Part shown: positions 27,173-36,014 of the stretch, piece after piece
Layout: every line of letters begins with the position of its first letter
Position numbering within the stretch: position 1 is the first letter of the stretch
From: Planctomycetaceae bacterium
GTDB taxonomy: Bacteria; Planctomycetota; Planctomycetia; Pirellulales; Lacipirellulaceae
Direction of reading: 5' to 3'
Length of the DNA stretch: 64,000 nt
Assembly: GCA_003233055.1 (NCBI GenBank)
Contig: QIKP01000005.1
Location: forward strand, 1-64,000
Program-made: the position numbers and the translations under genes
The notes under the pieces: model-generated
Seen by the model: the letters and a program-made list of their open reading frames with translations, nothing else
The model's database searches: none
Told to the model about the DNA's origin: nothing

Positions 27173-28037
27173 CGGCCCAGGGCCATTTACTGCTAGAGGA
27201 AGACGGAAGGGTAGCCATCGTTCGACCTGCGGAATCGATGCAGGGGAGCGGGGAGCAGTCGAAACCAGCGTTGGGAAAAGTGGAGCGAGGAGGCAAGCAG
27301 GAATCGGGTCGCCAGTGGAGTCAGGTTTTGCACCAACTCGGTCGGAAAGGACTCTGCTTGTACTAAAAACCTAGTTCACAATTCGGGTCCGTGCGCTGGC
27401 TCTTCTATGATTTTCCGGATTGAGGGGGCATTTCCCAATTTTTAGGGGGTACAGGCGTTCGGTTTTCCGCTAGGGGGCTGAGGGGATGGCGAGTGTTTTT
27501 CGGCATTCGGATTTCCACTGCGTGTGATGCGGGCTAGCCGGAAAATCTATCACGATCGGGGAGGGGAGCTAATCTCGCCTCCCTGACCGTAGCGCAAGTC
27601 GAAGCCCCTAGAGATCTTACGAATCCACAGGCCTGCCTGGGAAAGAGGGGTGGTCCAGGGGCGAGAGCGTGACAGGTGCCTCCTGCTGTCGGCCTCTCTT
27701 TTCCAGGGATCGCTCCTTCCCATTTCCCCCAATCAGGAAAAAACCCCAAATCTTGGTAATAGGTGCTTCCATGCATCTCATGTCGAAGCTATTCTGATTG
27801 GAAGTCCTATCAGTTCTGAGGGGCGAGGTCTGCCTCGTCTCCTTGGCTGCTGGGACCTCAGTATAGTTTTTTAGTGGGGGTTTTCTGGTGGTCGCCGCGC
27901 GGTAGCCGCAGTTCCCCTTAGCTCTCTCTCTAACCCGAAGAATCTCCCTCCTAGGTGCCAAGGCATGGCAGGCTGGGTGTGGAAAAACGGGATTGGAGTG
28001 GGTCGGTTTTTTACATCCTTGGGATGGGAGGACACTT
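27173..28037. other. Long divergent intergenic region between the Tad trio and the YTV gene
   Basis: About 865 bases separate the divergent TadE-like and YTV genes. I see no frame of protein-like composition and no known RNA family. Visible structure includes a hairpin at about 27557-27579 (GGAGGGGAG / CTCGCCTCC, one mismatch, loop CTAAT) and a small GAGG-TCTG-CCTC hairpin near 27825. A TATAGT -10-like hexamer lies at about 27860 without a convincing -35. Several runs of five G occur at 27424-27476. The region must contain both promoters and probably a long leader for the YTV mRNA. Confidence 0.5.
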
Positions 28038-29825
28038 ATGTTGCGTCGTTCGATGATGATGCTTCCAGCAGTTGCACTGCTGGTCGCGATGGCTCAGGCG
28101 AATGCCTGTGATCGTGGCTGTGCCACGCCTTGTGACGGTGGTTGCAGCGATACCGTTGTTAGCGCCGGTTGCGGTGGCTGCAGCGAAGGTGCCGCTTGCG
28201 GTGATGCAGCCGCCTGCGGCTGTGGACCCACGATGGTTACCAAAACCATCTACGTGCCGACCTACGAGACCGTCATGCGTACGGTTACGTCGACGCAGTA
28301 CCGTCAAGAGCAACGCACTCGGACCTACACGGTCTGCAAACGCGTTCCGCGGACCGAAGAGCGGACTTCGACCTACACGGTCAACGTCTCGGAGCCCCGC
28401 ACCAAGACCGTCTCTTACACCGTCATGAATCCGGTGCAGGAAACCAAGACCCAAGAGTACACGGTTCAGGTCCCCTATACCGAGGACAAGACCCAAGAGT
28501 ACACGGTCATGGTTCCGGTCCAAGAGACCAAGACCCAAGAGTACACGGTTCAGGTCCCCTACACCGAGGACAAGACCCAAGAGTACACGGTCATGGTTCC
28601 GGTTCAAGAGACTAAGACGCAGACCTACTCCGTCAATGTCCCTTACACCGAGCAGATCGAGCAGCCTTACACGGTGAGCGTCCCCGTTTACGAGGACAAG
28701 CAGGTCAACTACACGGTGATGGTTCCAGTTCAGGAAACGAAGACGCAGACCTACTCCGTCAACATTCCTTACACCGAGCCTGTCACCAGCACCTACACCG
28801 TGCAGGTCCCTTATACCGAGACGATGACTGGCTCGCGCACGGTAACTCGTCGCGTTCCCGTTCAGTCGTTCCGTACCGTGACGGTTAACGGCGGCCACTG
28901 GGCAACCCAGATGGTTGAAGTTGGCTGTGGTAGCGCAAGCTACGGTGGTGGAAACAGCCGCGGTCGCATTCTCGGTGGCCTTCGTGGCAACTGTGGTGGT
29001 GGGTGCGAAAGCGCTTGCGACTGTGCCCCTGCCACCCGCACCGTTTGCAAGCGGACTTGGGTCCCGAGTTGCGAAACTCGCCAGGTTCCTTACACCACCT
29101 ACCAGTGCTCGACCGAGCAGGTGCCTTACACCTACAACGTCAACAAGTGCCGCACTGAGCAGCGTTCGCGTACCGTGAACGTGACCAAGTGTCGTACGGA
29201 GCAGCGGACTCGCGAATGCACCGTCACCAAGATGGTGCCCGAGACTCGCACCAAGACCGTCAAGACTTGTCGCATGACCACGGAACAGCGTTCGCGCACC
29301 GTGACCGTGAACAAGTGCCGTACGGAGCCTCGCACCCGCGAGTACACCGTCACCAAGATGGTGCCCGAGACCAAGACCCGTACGTGCCAGGTTACCAAAT
29401 GTCGTACGGAGCCTCGCACCCGCGAGTACACCGTCACCAAGATGGTGCCCGAGACCAAGACTCGCACGTGCCAGGTTACCAAATGTCGTACGGAGCCTCG
29501 CACCCGCGAGTACACCGTCACGAAGATGGTTCCTGAGACCAAGACCCGCGAGGTCAGCTACACGGTCTGTGTCCCGCAGCAGCGGACTCGTACGTACACC
29601 GTCACTCTGTACGACACGGTGTCTGAAGAGAAGACCAGCACCTACACGGTCTGCGTCCCTCATCAGGTTACCCGTGAAGTACCGAGCCAGGTTTGCCGTA
29701 TGGTTGCCCAGGAAATTACTGTTCCTGCCAGCAGCAGTTGCGGCAGCAGCAGCTACAGCGTTGGTCGCTTCGGTGGCGGACGTGGCGGTTGCCTCAGTGG
29801 CCTCCGCGGTGGTTGCTGCAACTGA
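28038..29825 (+). CDS. Planctomycete YTV-repeat cell-surface protein
   Basis: The 595-residue protein has a signal peptide (MMMLPAVALLVAMAQANA, cleavage near 23) and a Cys-rich segment (24-63, many CGG/GC pairs). Two long arrays of the YTV motif follow: an N-terminal array (about 64-275) built of YTVxVPxxExKTQE units and a C-terminal array (about 330-560) built of CRTEPRTREYTVTKMVPE units. A Gly/Cys-rich spacer lies between them, and the end is GGRGGCLSGLRGGCC-like. This matches the YTV domain described from Rhodopirellula and other planctomycetes. Many cysteines suggest a disulfide-linked, insoluble wall or surface layer. The ATG at 28038 follows GGGAGG at seven bases. Both arrays have a 28-residue period at the DNA level. 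Confidence 0.92.
   Translation: MLRRSMMMLPAVALLVAMAQANACDRGCATPCDGGCSDTVVSAGCGGCSEGAACGDAAACGCGPTMVTKTIYVPTYETVMRTVTSTQYRQEQRTRTYTVCKRVPRTEERTSTYTVNVSEPRTKTVSYTVMNPVQETKTQEYTVQVPYTEDKTQEYTVMVPVQETKTQEYTVQVPYTEDKTQEYTVMVPVQETKTQTYSVNVPYTEQIEQPYTVSVPVYEDKQVNYTVMVPVQETKTQTYSVNIPYTEPVTSTYTVQVPYTETMTGSRTVTRRVPVQSFRTVTVNGGHWATQMVEVGCGSASYGGGNSRGRILGGLRGNCGGGCESACDCAPATRTVCKRTWVPSCETRQVPYTTYQCSTEQVPYTYNVNKCRTEQRSRTVNVTKCRTEQRTRECTVTKMVPETRTKTVKTCRMTTEQRSRTVTVNKCRTEPRTREYTVTKMVPETKTRTCQVTKCRTEPRTREYTVTKMVPETKTRTCQVTKCRTEPRTREYTVTKMVPETKTREVSYTVCVPQQRTRTYTVTLYDTVSEEKTSTYTVCVPHQVTREVPSQVCRMVAQEITVPASSSCGSSSYSVGRFGGGRGGCLSGLRGGCCN
28455..28622 (+). repeat. 84-bp tandem repeat, N-terminal YTV array
   Basis: Two near-identical 84-bp units (28455-28538 and 28539-28622) encode 28 residues each, alternating a 'VPYTEDKTQEYTV' half and a 'VPVQETKTQxYTV/S' half. 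Most differences between copies are synonymous. More diverged copies flank them. Confidence 0.85.
29316..29550 (+). repeat. 84-bp tandem repeat, C-terminal YTV array
   Basis: Units start at 29316, 29400 and 29484, exactly 84 bp apart; the third is incomplete. Each encodes CRTEPRTREYTVTKMVPE plus KTRTCQVTK. The copies are almost identical in bases, and the period equals that of the unrelated-looking N-terminal array. Confidence 0.85.
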
Positions 29826-29883
29826 TCGTTGCCGATGCAATCGCACTATAGTTGCTTCACTCGCAACTTAATGTAAACTACAA

Positions 29884-29921
29884 AGCGGGCCCGCTTCTTC
29901 GGAAGTGGGCCCGCTTTTTTT
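29884..29921 (+). terminator. Intrinsic terminator of the YTV gene
   Basis: A 14-bp GC-rich stem (AGCGGGCCCGCTTC / GAAGTGGGCCCGCT, one G-T pair) with a TTCG tetraloop runs into seven T. It is a textbook Rho-independent terminator on the plus strand, 59 bases after the stop. Confidence 0.95.
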
Positions 29922-30285
29922 CCAGGCTTGTTTTGTAGCGAGGGCTTACCGATTTAGTCGGCCCCCCGAGACGGATCTAAATTCGGTTGCCAGGTACGAG
30001 CCGAACCAAAGTCTGCCTTGGAGTTCATTGCTTACTGCATTGGCGCCAGCAGACATGGGGCCAGCGGACATGGGGCCTGGCGAAAACCGGCCTTCCCCAA
30101 CCCTGGCAGAGTAAAACGAGCGAAAACAAGAACCGGCGGAGTGCCAGATCGAGGTTTCCCCTACCTTGGCTTCCGTGAACGGTGCAGCAAACGCCCCGGC
30201 ATCAGCAGCGTGATTTCATGAACCCGGCGCTGTCTGAAAGAGGTGGGCTACTGCGATTCGATCGTGGCACGCGCAGCGTGGGCTG
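29922..30285. other. Intergenic region between convergent surface-protein genes
   Basis: No gene is supported. It contains a short tandem duplication around 30053-30080 (ACATGGGGCC appears twice, 15 bases apart). It also contains a 19-base motif at 30164-30182 that recurs, with one difference, at 36410-36428. Confidence 0.5.
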
Positions 30286-33200
30286 TCAGGCGGCTGGCGT
30301 TTCCTGGGTGCCTGACTCGACGGGGGTGTAGACTCCCGGCTGGTCTCGGCCATCGCCGTTCCAGTCGCCGGCCACGGGGAGGTCGCCCTCTTTTCCCATC
30401 TCGAAGACACGATCGACGGCATCGAGCTGGCGGTCGCCATTCGAATCGATCTGCCAACTGCCGGCGACGAACAGGCCAAGGTCGTCGATTCCGTCGCCAT
30501 TCCAGTCGCCGACAACAGGAACGCCCTTGGAGTCGAAGTCGGTGCCAAACTCCGCGGCCACGTCGGCATCGGTGAAGCGGCCATCCCCATCAAGATCGAG
30601 ATGCCAAACCCCGGCGCGATAGAGACCGATCGTCGCGATTCCGTCGCCGTTCCAGTCACCGGTGACCGGTTGATCGCCTGGCACCCCGTAGTGGAAGACA
30701 TGGTCGATCAAATCCGTGCGCTGCTCCCCTCTGCTGGTCCGTTGGAGCGTGCGAGCCCCCAGGGTAGCCTCCTCTTCAGTCGGCGGGACGTTCTTTGCCT
30801 TGCCGGCGATCGGGCCAGGGTTGTTTTGCATGTCGGGAAGTCCAGGCTCATGCCGGATCGCCCAAGGGTCGCCAGCCCAAGCCGGTCCGAAGATGGCGAT
30901 GTCGGTCTTTCCGTCGCCGTCCCAATCGCCGGTGGTTGGCAAGTCGTTGTGGCTTCCAAGATTCGCGACCATATCCCCGGAGTCCCAGTGGCCGTTTCCG
31001 TTGAGATCAAAATACCATCTCCCATTGATGAAGACGGCAATTTCGTCGTCGCCATCGCCATCCCAGTCGCCCACCACAGGAATAGCGCCAGCGTTTCCGA
31101 AGAGGATTCTTTCGGTTGCCTCTCCGTCACTCGACGAATCTTCTCCAAGCCGCCACATGGCTTGATCGATATCGGTCGGCTGCCAAGCGGCTGCGTCGAT
31201 CGTTTGGGCCGTGAGCAGCATGGCTGCTTCCTCGCTAAGAGGTGTGGAGCGGGGCTGGCCCGCGTCGACGAGGCTCAGGTGCCAGGTGTAACCGATCACT
31301 TTGCTCGAACCGCCAAAGATCAGCGGACTGGGGCTCGGATTGGCGACCAAAGGGAAGAGGAATTGCGGGACAAACGGGTTCGATCGGCTAAAGACCGGCG
31401 TCTCCTCGATCGGGTCGTCGGTCGGGGGAATGAAGATCGTCGTCCGGGAGATCTCGCTAAAGTTGTTTTCCTCGGACTGCTCGCTTGCGCGCACCACCAC
31501 CCGGAAGATCACGTCATTGCCAAAGCGAGCTCGCATGTCGTTAATCGCCTGCTGTTCCAGCTCGGTCACTCCGCCTGTCTGACGTAAGATAGGGTCGTTG
31601 GCAGAACCGGGAAGGTTGACAACCAGTCCGCCGAGGGTTCCTTGCGTATCGATTCCGTCGATCAATCCCTCGGGTTGAATTTCGACGATCGAGTAATTTC
31701 CGCCCGGTAGGTTGGCAAACTCGTAGAACCCGTTGGCGTCGGTCACGGTGCGAATCGGCCCGTCGGAGTACGCACCAGGCAGGGCCTCGCTGCCTAAAAT
31801 CGGATCGCCCGAAATGCCATGCCGTAATTCGATGGTAACTCCGGCGAGGGGGGTATCGTCTGGAGTTCGCTGGCCATTGCGGAGCAGCGAAAGATCGTCC
31901 GGCAAACTGCCAGCGACCAAGATTGGCGCGCCGTCGATAAAGACGTAGCCCGAGATTCGAGCGGGCGGCACCTCGCAGAAATCGTAGTTGACGAGGTCTT
32001 GGCCCGAGCCGACAGGGATATCGCCAATCACGTCTTCGCCGAGGAACGATCCGCCGCCGGAGCCAACTTGCAGTCCGCCATCAAAGAAACCAGTCGGTTG
32101 CTGCTCGCGAATGCTGTAGTTACCAGGAGCCAGATCCTCGAAGGCGTACTCTCCGTTCGCATCGGTTTTGGTTGTGGCGATGACTTCCCCTTGCTCGTTG
32201 AGCAAGTCGATGACGACCTCGGCGATCGGCGGTTCGTCGAGATCGGGGTCGCAATCGCCATCGGTGGCGATATGGACGCGGCCGCGGATGCTGCCAGGCT
32301 GCAACTCACCAAAATTGTAATTCGTGCCCGACTGGCCAAACGCAATCATAATCTCGCTAATCATGTCGCCCCGCAGGGCGGAGTCCGCGACGCCCCCGAG
32401 ATTCCCCGGCGTGTCGATACCATCGAGCCAGCCATCGGGTTGGACTTCCATCACCGCGTATTCGCCTGCCGCAAGGTTAGCGAACTCATAATAGCCCTCG
32501 CTGTTGGTCACAGCGCGGCGTCCAGTGTCGTTGCCGTTGCCATCGAGCAGCCTGAGCGTTACCTGGGCGATCCCTTCCTCGCGAGTTCCATTCGGACCCG
32601 AGCGATCAAAGCTCCCATCGTTCGAACGGTCGTGATAAACCCAGCCCGAGAGGCTCACGCCCACGTACTCACAAAAATCGTAGTTCACCGCGTCTTGGCC
32701 ACTCGCTAGTTGAATGCCGCCGATCTGGTCGTTGCCCACCAATTCGCCGCCGGCAGTGCCTAGGCGCTCGTCGCCATCAAAATAGCCGTCGGGTTGATGC
32801 TCGCGAATCTGGTAAGTCCCAGGCACGAGATTGTTGAAGCTGTATTCGCCCTCCGCATTGGTGAAGGTCGTGGCAATGGTGTTGCCCAATTCATCGAGCA
32901 GATCGACTTGCACCCCTTCGAGCAAAATTTCTGGATCGTCGAATCCGCAATCGCCATCGGTGCTTGCGTGGACACGTCCGGCAATCGACGCGGCGCGGAG
33001 TTCGCCAAAGTTGTACTCTTGGGCCGCATCGCCGAAGCGAAGCGTCGCGCCGGTGATTCGATCGACCCGGCCATTCGATTCGCTGGCTGCCGTGCCGCCG
33101 CGAGTACCGGGCGTATCGATGCCGTCGATCCAGCCAGCCGGTTGCAGCTCGCGAACGCCATAGGTACCAGGCGCAAGATTGGTGAATTCGTAGTAGCCGA

Positions 33201-34848
33201 CGCTCCCCTCTGCCGTCGAGGTGACCGTCGTCACTCCTGTTGGGACGCCGTTCTCATCGAGCAATTCTACCACCACGCCTCCGATCCCCTCCTCGGAGCT
33301 TCGGTTAAAGGTCCCTTCGTTCGAACGGTCGTGATAAACCCACCCAGAGAGCGACGGGCCGACGTACTCGCAGAAGTCGTAACGCACGGCATCGACGCCC
33401 GAGCCGAGTTCGATGCCGGCGATCAGGCTGAACTGATCGCTCGGGTCTGATGCAACGCCGCCCGCGGTGCCAATTTGTTCATCGCCATCGAAGTAATTTT
33501 CCGGCTGGTGCTCGCGGATTTGGTACTCCCCCGGAGCCAAGCCATCAAATCGGTATTCGCCCGCATCGTTGGTCGTTGTCGACTCGAGGAGATTGCCATC
33601 GGAATCCAAGAGGTCGACCCTCACGCCGGCGAGCGGAATCTCGGGATCGTCAAAACCGCACTCAGGACCGGTCGTGGCGTGAACGCGACCGGCGATCGAG
33701 CCGACGAGCAGCTCACCAAAGTTATACTCCACGCCATTGTCACCAAAGCCAAGAGCCACGCCCGTGATGATATCAACCCGTCCCCCCGATTCGTCGGCTG
33801 CGGTGCCACCATGGCTGCCGGGAGTGTCTTGACCATCGATCCAACCAGTCGGCTGGACTTCGCGCACGCCGTAGGTGCCAGCGGTCAGATTACGAAACTC
33901 GTAGAAGCCGACCAAACCAGGCTCGGTCGACGTGGTCGTTGTGATGCCCGTTCCGTTGCCGTCTCCATCCAAGAGCTCAAGCGTGACCCCACCGATGCCT
34001 TCTTCGGTGCCACGATTGAACAAGCCATCGTCGGACCGGTCGTGATAGACCCATCCCGAAAGCGTTGCGAGAGGGACTTGGGGGGCGTGGGCGACAGCGC
34101 CGGCGGTCCGATCTCTAAAATCTTGTTGTTCGGAATAGGTGTCGTCCGGCAGCGCGAGCGACACGCCGGTGTTCCCCTCGGCCGTATCGCGTCTTCCATC
34201 GAAGGCATCCCAGAACCTGCCGGTGAGCGCAAGATCGACGTACCCGTTGGCGGAGAAATCACCGACAAGGGTGCTTCGCTCGAACTCGGCCCCTTCGACG
34301 AGCGAATTCACGCTATCGCCCGCCGGATCGACGAATTGCAATTCATCGACGTCGACGGAGAATCGGAGGGTTTCGCCCGCGTCGAAACCGTCAAAGGTAA
34401 AGACGATTTCTGAGCCACCATCGACGACCGTGACACTCGTGACGGTGAATCCATTGCTCTCGACAATCGATAATCCAACCGACTGAAACGCCCCCGCGCC
34501 ACCCTCCGCGATGTCGAAGAAAATATCGCCATCGGTACGTCCGTCACCCCGTTTGTCGCCCGAGATGACGAGGCGATCGAGCGTCGTGCCGGCAGCGCCA
34601 CCGGAAAAAGTAATGTCGATGACATCGGGCTGACTGTCGTCGCCGGTCGCTTCCTCGAAGTAGACACCCCCTAAGAGTACCTCGGGGGCGATCCCATCGC
34701 CCGAAAGCATCTGCCGCGGTTCGAGAACTTCGACGCGCCCGCGGACAGGGCTCGCACGACGCCGGTCACGCCGTCGCCTGCGAGACGAGGGTGGAGCGGT
34801 TGCCTGCGGTGGGTCTTGGCGTCCGAACATTGCTTGAAGAAGTCCCAT
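30286..34848 (-). CDS. Giant surface protein: LEPR motif, SdrD-B-like repeats, FG-GAP-like C-terminus
   Basis: This 1,520-residue protein starts with a basic region (SSRRRRRDRRRASPVRGR) and then VLEPRQMLSGDG (residues 41-52), the LEPRxxLS motif found at the start of many large exported planctomycete proteins. After a beta-rich region come alternating prealbumin/SdrD-B-like modules. Type A modules (LSGWVYHDRS...) begin near 261, 497 and 729. Type B modules (SIAGRVHA/SIRGRVHI...) begin near 386, 619 and 852. A variant (ISGYVFIDG) starts near 963. From about 1256 are five FG-GAP/VCBS-like units with VTGDWNGDGxxxxG calcium-loop motifs. No C-terminal sorting signal is obvious. The ATG at 34848 has GAGGAG at eight bases. 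A role in adhesion or envelope structure is inferred. Confidence 0.9.
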   Translation of the reverse strand: MGLLQAMFGRQDPPQATAPPSSRRRRRDRRRASPVRGRVEVLEPRQMLSGDGIAPEVLLGGVYFEEATGDDSQPDVIDITFSGGAAGTTLDRLVISGDKRGDGRTDGDIFFDIAEGGAGAFQSVGLSIVESNGFTVTSVTVVDGGSEIVFTFDGFDAGETLRFSVDVDELQFVDPAGDSVNSLVEGAEFERSTLVGDFSANGYVDLALTGRFWDAFDGRRDTAEGNTGVSLALPDDTYSEQQDFRDRTAGAVAHAPQVPLATLSGWVYHDRSDDGLFNRGTEEGIGGVTLELLDGDGNGTGITTTTSTEPGLVGFYEFRNLTAGTYGVREVQPTGWIDGQDTPGSHGGTAADESGGRVDIITGVALGFGDNGVEYNFGELLVGSIAGRVHATTGPECGFDDPEIPLAGVRVDLLDSDGNLLESTTTNDAGEYRFDGLAPGEYQIREHQPENYFDGDEQIGTAGGVASDPSDQFSLIAGIELGSGVDAVRYDFCEYVGPSLSGWVYHDRSNEGTFNRSSEEGIGGVVVELLDENGVPTGVTTVTSTAEGSVGYYEFTNLAPGTYGVRELQPAGWIDGIDTPGTRGGTAASESNGRVDRITGATLRFGDAAQEYNFGELRAASIAGRVHASTDGDCGFDDPEILLEGVQVDLLDELGNTIATTFTNAEGEYSFNNLVPGTYQIREHQPDGYFDGDERLGTAGGELVGNDQIGGIQLASGQDAVNYDFCEYVGVSLSGWVYHDRSNDGSFDRSGPNGTREEGIAQVTLRLLDGNGNDTGRRAVTNSEGYYEFANLAAGEYAVMEVQPDGWLDGIDTPGNLGGVADSALRGDMISEIMIAFGQSGTNYNFGELQPGSIRGRVHIATDGDCDPDLDEPPIAEVVIDLLNEQGEVIATTKTDANGEYAFEDLAPGNYSIREQQPTGFFDGGLQVGSGGGSFLGEDVIGDIPVGSGQDLVNYDFCEVPPARISGYVFIDGAPILVAGSLPDDLSLLRNGQRTPDDTPLAGVTIELRHGISGDPILGSEALPGAYSDGPIRTVTDANGFYEFANLPGGNYSIVEIQPEGLIDGIDTQGTLGGLVVNLPGSANDPILRQTGGVTELEQQAINDMRARFGNDVIFRVVVRASEQSEENNFSEISRTTIFIPPTDDPIEETPVFSRSNPFVPQFLFPLVANPSPSPLIFGGSSKVIGYTWHLSLVDAGQPRSTPLSEEAAMLLTAQTIDAAAWQPTDIDQAMWRLGEDSSSDGEATERILFGNAGAIPVVGDWDGDGDDEIAVFINGRWYFDLNGNGHWDSGDMVANLGSHNDLPTTGDWDGDGKTDIAIFGPAWAGDPWAIRHEPGLPDMQNNPGPIAGKAKNVPPTEEEATLGARTLQRTSRGEQRTDLIDHVFHYGVPGDQPVTGDWNGDGIATIGLYRAGVWHLDLDGDGRFTDADVAAEFGTDFDSKGVPVVGDWNGDGIDDLGLFVAGSWQIDSNGDRQLDAVDRVFEMGKEGDLPVAGDWNGDGRDQPGVYTPVESGTQETPAA

Positions 34849-34888
34849 GCGAATTCTCCTCGTCGTTGATTGCACGACCCCGGGATCG

Positions 34889-34906
34889 CACCACACCGGT
34901 GTGGTG
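34889..34906. promoter_or_regulatory. Perfect 18-bp palindrome upstream of the surface-protein gene
   Basis: CACCACACCGGTGTGGTG is identical to its reverse complement. It lies 40 bases before the start of the surface-protein gene and 43 bases after the WD40 stop. TGGTGAAGTG overlaps its edge and is repeated at 34920-34929. It could be an operator for a dimeric regulator or a small transcript hairpin; no T run follows on the minus strand. Confidence 0.6.
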
Positions 34907-34949
34907 AAGTGACTCGGGGTGGTGAAGTGGTCACCAGTGATCGATTGGG

Positions 34950-36014
34950 CTAGCGCGCCGGTAGGGTCGTGCCGGCAGCGGTTTTTTCGGTCGGTTGCAA
35001 AGGGAATCGCCAAATGCGGATCGTTGTGTCGAAGCTTCCCGAAGCGAGTATCGTGCCATCGGCGTTGATCGCGAGCGATGTGACCGAGCCGGTGTGGCCG
35101 CAAAGTTTGTGGAGTAGCGATGGCCCGGAAGTCTTCCAGATGGCGACGCAGTTATCGCTTCCGCCAATCGCCAGGTCTTCGTCATTCATGAATTTCAGGC
35201 AGAAGACCTTTGCAGGGCGAACTGGCAATGCCCTCTCTTGCTGGCCTGTTTCTGCGTTCCACAGCCGAACTTCCCCCCCATCGCCGCCGGTAGCAATCTG
35301 CCGGCTGTCGGTTGAAAACGCCACGGCGCGGAGCCTGCGGACGTCGGCCGGAATGTCGTAAAGGACCACACCACTTGCTGCGTTCCAGACGCGGAGGGTT
35401 CCGGCAGCCCCCACCACAGCAAGCTTGGTCCCGTCGGGGGAAAAGGTAATGGCGTGGGAGTCGCGGCATGGGGAATCTGCTTCGAGCGTTAGTTCCCCAC
35501 CTGAAAGGTTGTAAATACGAGCCGGGCAGCAAAATCCGGCGGTTGCCAACTGCAAGCCATTCGGATGAAAGGCGACCGCTCGCAATGGGTTCTTGCAGTC
35601 GTGAGGGGCCTCGACCGAAGTGCCGGACGAAAGCTGCCACAGTCGGTAGGTATGGTCTCCCGCTACCGAGGCAAGTGTATCGCCGTCGGCGGCAAGGCTC
35701 AGTCCGCGAATCCAATCGCGATGCCCGACAAGGCGGTGCTCCATTCTCCCATTCGCCACCTCGAACAATCGGACGACATGGTCGTCACCCCCTGCGGCCA
35801 ATCGCTGACCATCGGGCGACAGCGCCACTGCCGTCACCACGGCGGTCCGCCGCTGAGGATTGCTCGGCTTGGCATCCGGATCACCAAACTCAATCGTTCG
35901 GATCGGAGCCATCGAAAGCGCGACGGCTCTGGCCGGGGGGCAATGAGCAACCGCTCCCGAAAACAATAGCACTGCTATCAGTCCAATGCGGCCCGGTATT
36001 GTTGTCGCATCCAT
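34950..36014 (-). CDS. Exported WD40-repeat protein
   Basis: The 354-residue protein has a signal peptide (GRIGLIAVLLFSGAVAHC, cleavage near 30 after PARA). It then fills one seven-bladed WD40 propeller, with blades ending in motifs such as HVVRLFEV, HTYRLWQL, GTLRVWNA, GEVRLWNA, NCVAIWKT and TTIRIWRF. WD40 propellers act as protein-interaction platforms. I chose the ATG at 36014, which has GGAGAAGG at six bases; an ATG five codons upstream is less well placed. It reads in the same direction as the giant surface-protein gene 101 bp downstream, so they may be co-expressed. The Cys near the predicted cleavage site (AHCPPA) could allow lipidation, but the lipobox is poor. Confidence 0.87.
   Translation of the reverse strand: MDATTIPGRIGLIAVLLFSGAVAHCPPARAVALSMAPIRTIEFGDPDAKPSNPQRRTAVVTAVALSPDGQRLAAGGDDHVVRLFEVANGRMEHRLVGHRDWIRGLSLAADGDTLASVAGDHTYRLWQLSSGTSVEAPHDCKNPLRAVAFHPNGLQLATAGFCCPARIYNLSGGELTLEADSPCRDSHAITFSPDGTKLAVVGAAGTLRVWNAASGVVLYDIPADVRRLRAVAFSTDSRQIATGGDGGEVRLWNAETGQQERALPVRPAKVFCLKFMNDEDLAIGGSDNCVAIWKTSGPSLLHKLCGHTGSVTSLAINADGTILASGSFDTTIRIWRFPLQPTEKTAAGTTLPAR

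Noticed and set aside
28011-29846. 611-codon minus-strand frame covering the YTV gene
   Set aside because: It is fully antisense to a clearly coding repeat gene. It contains no recognisable domain, and it is explained by codon usage in repeats. Listed as a finding only for completeness.
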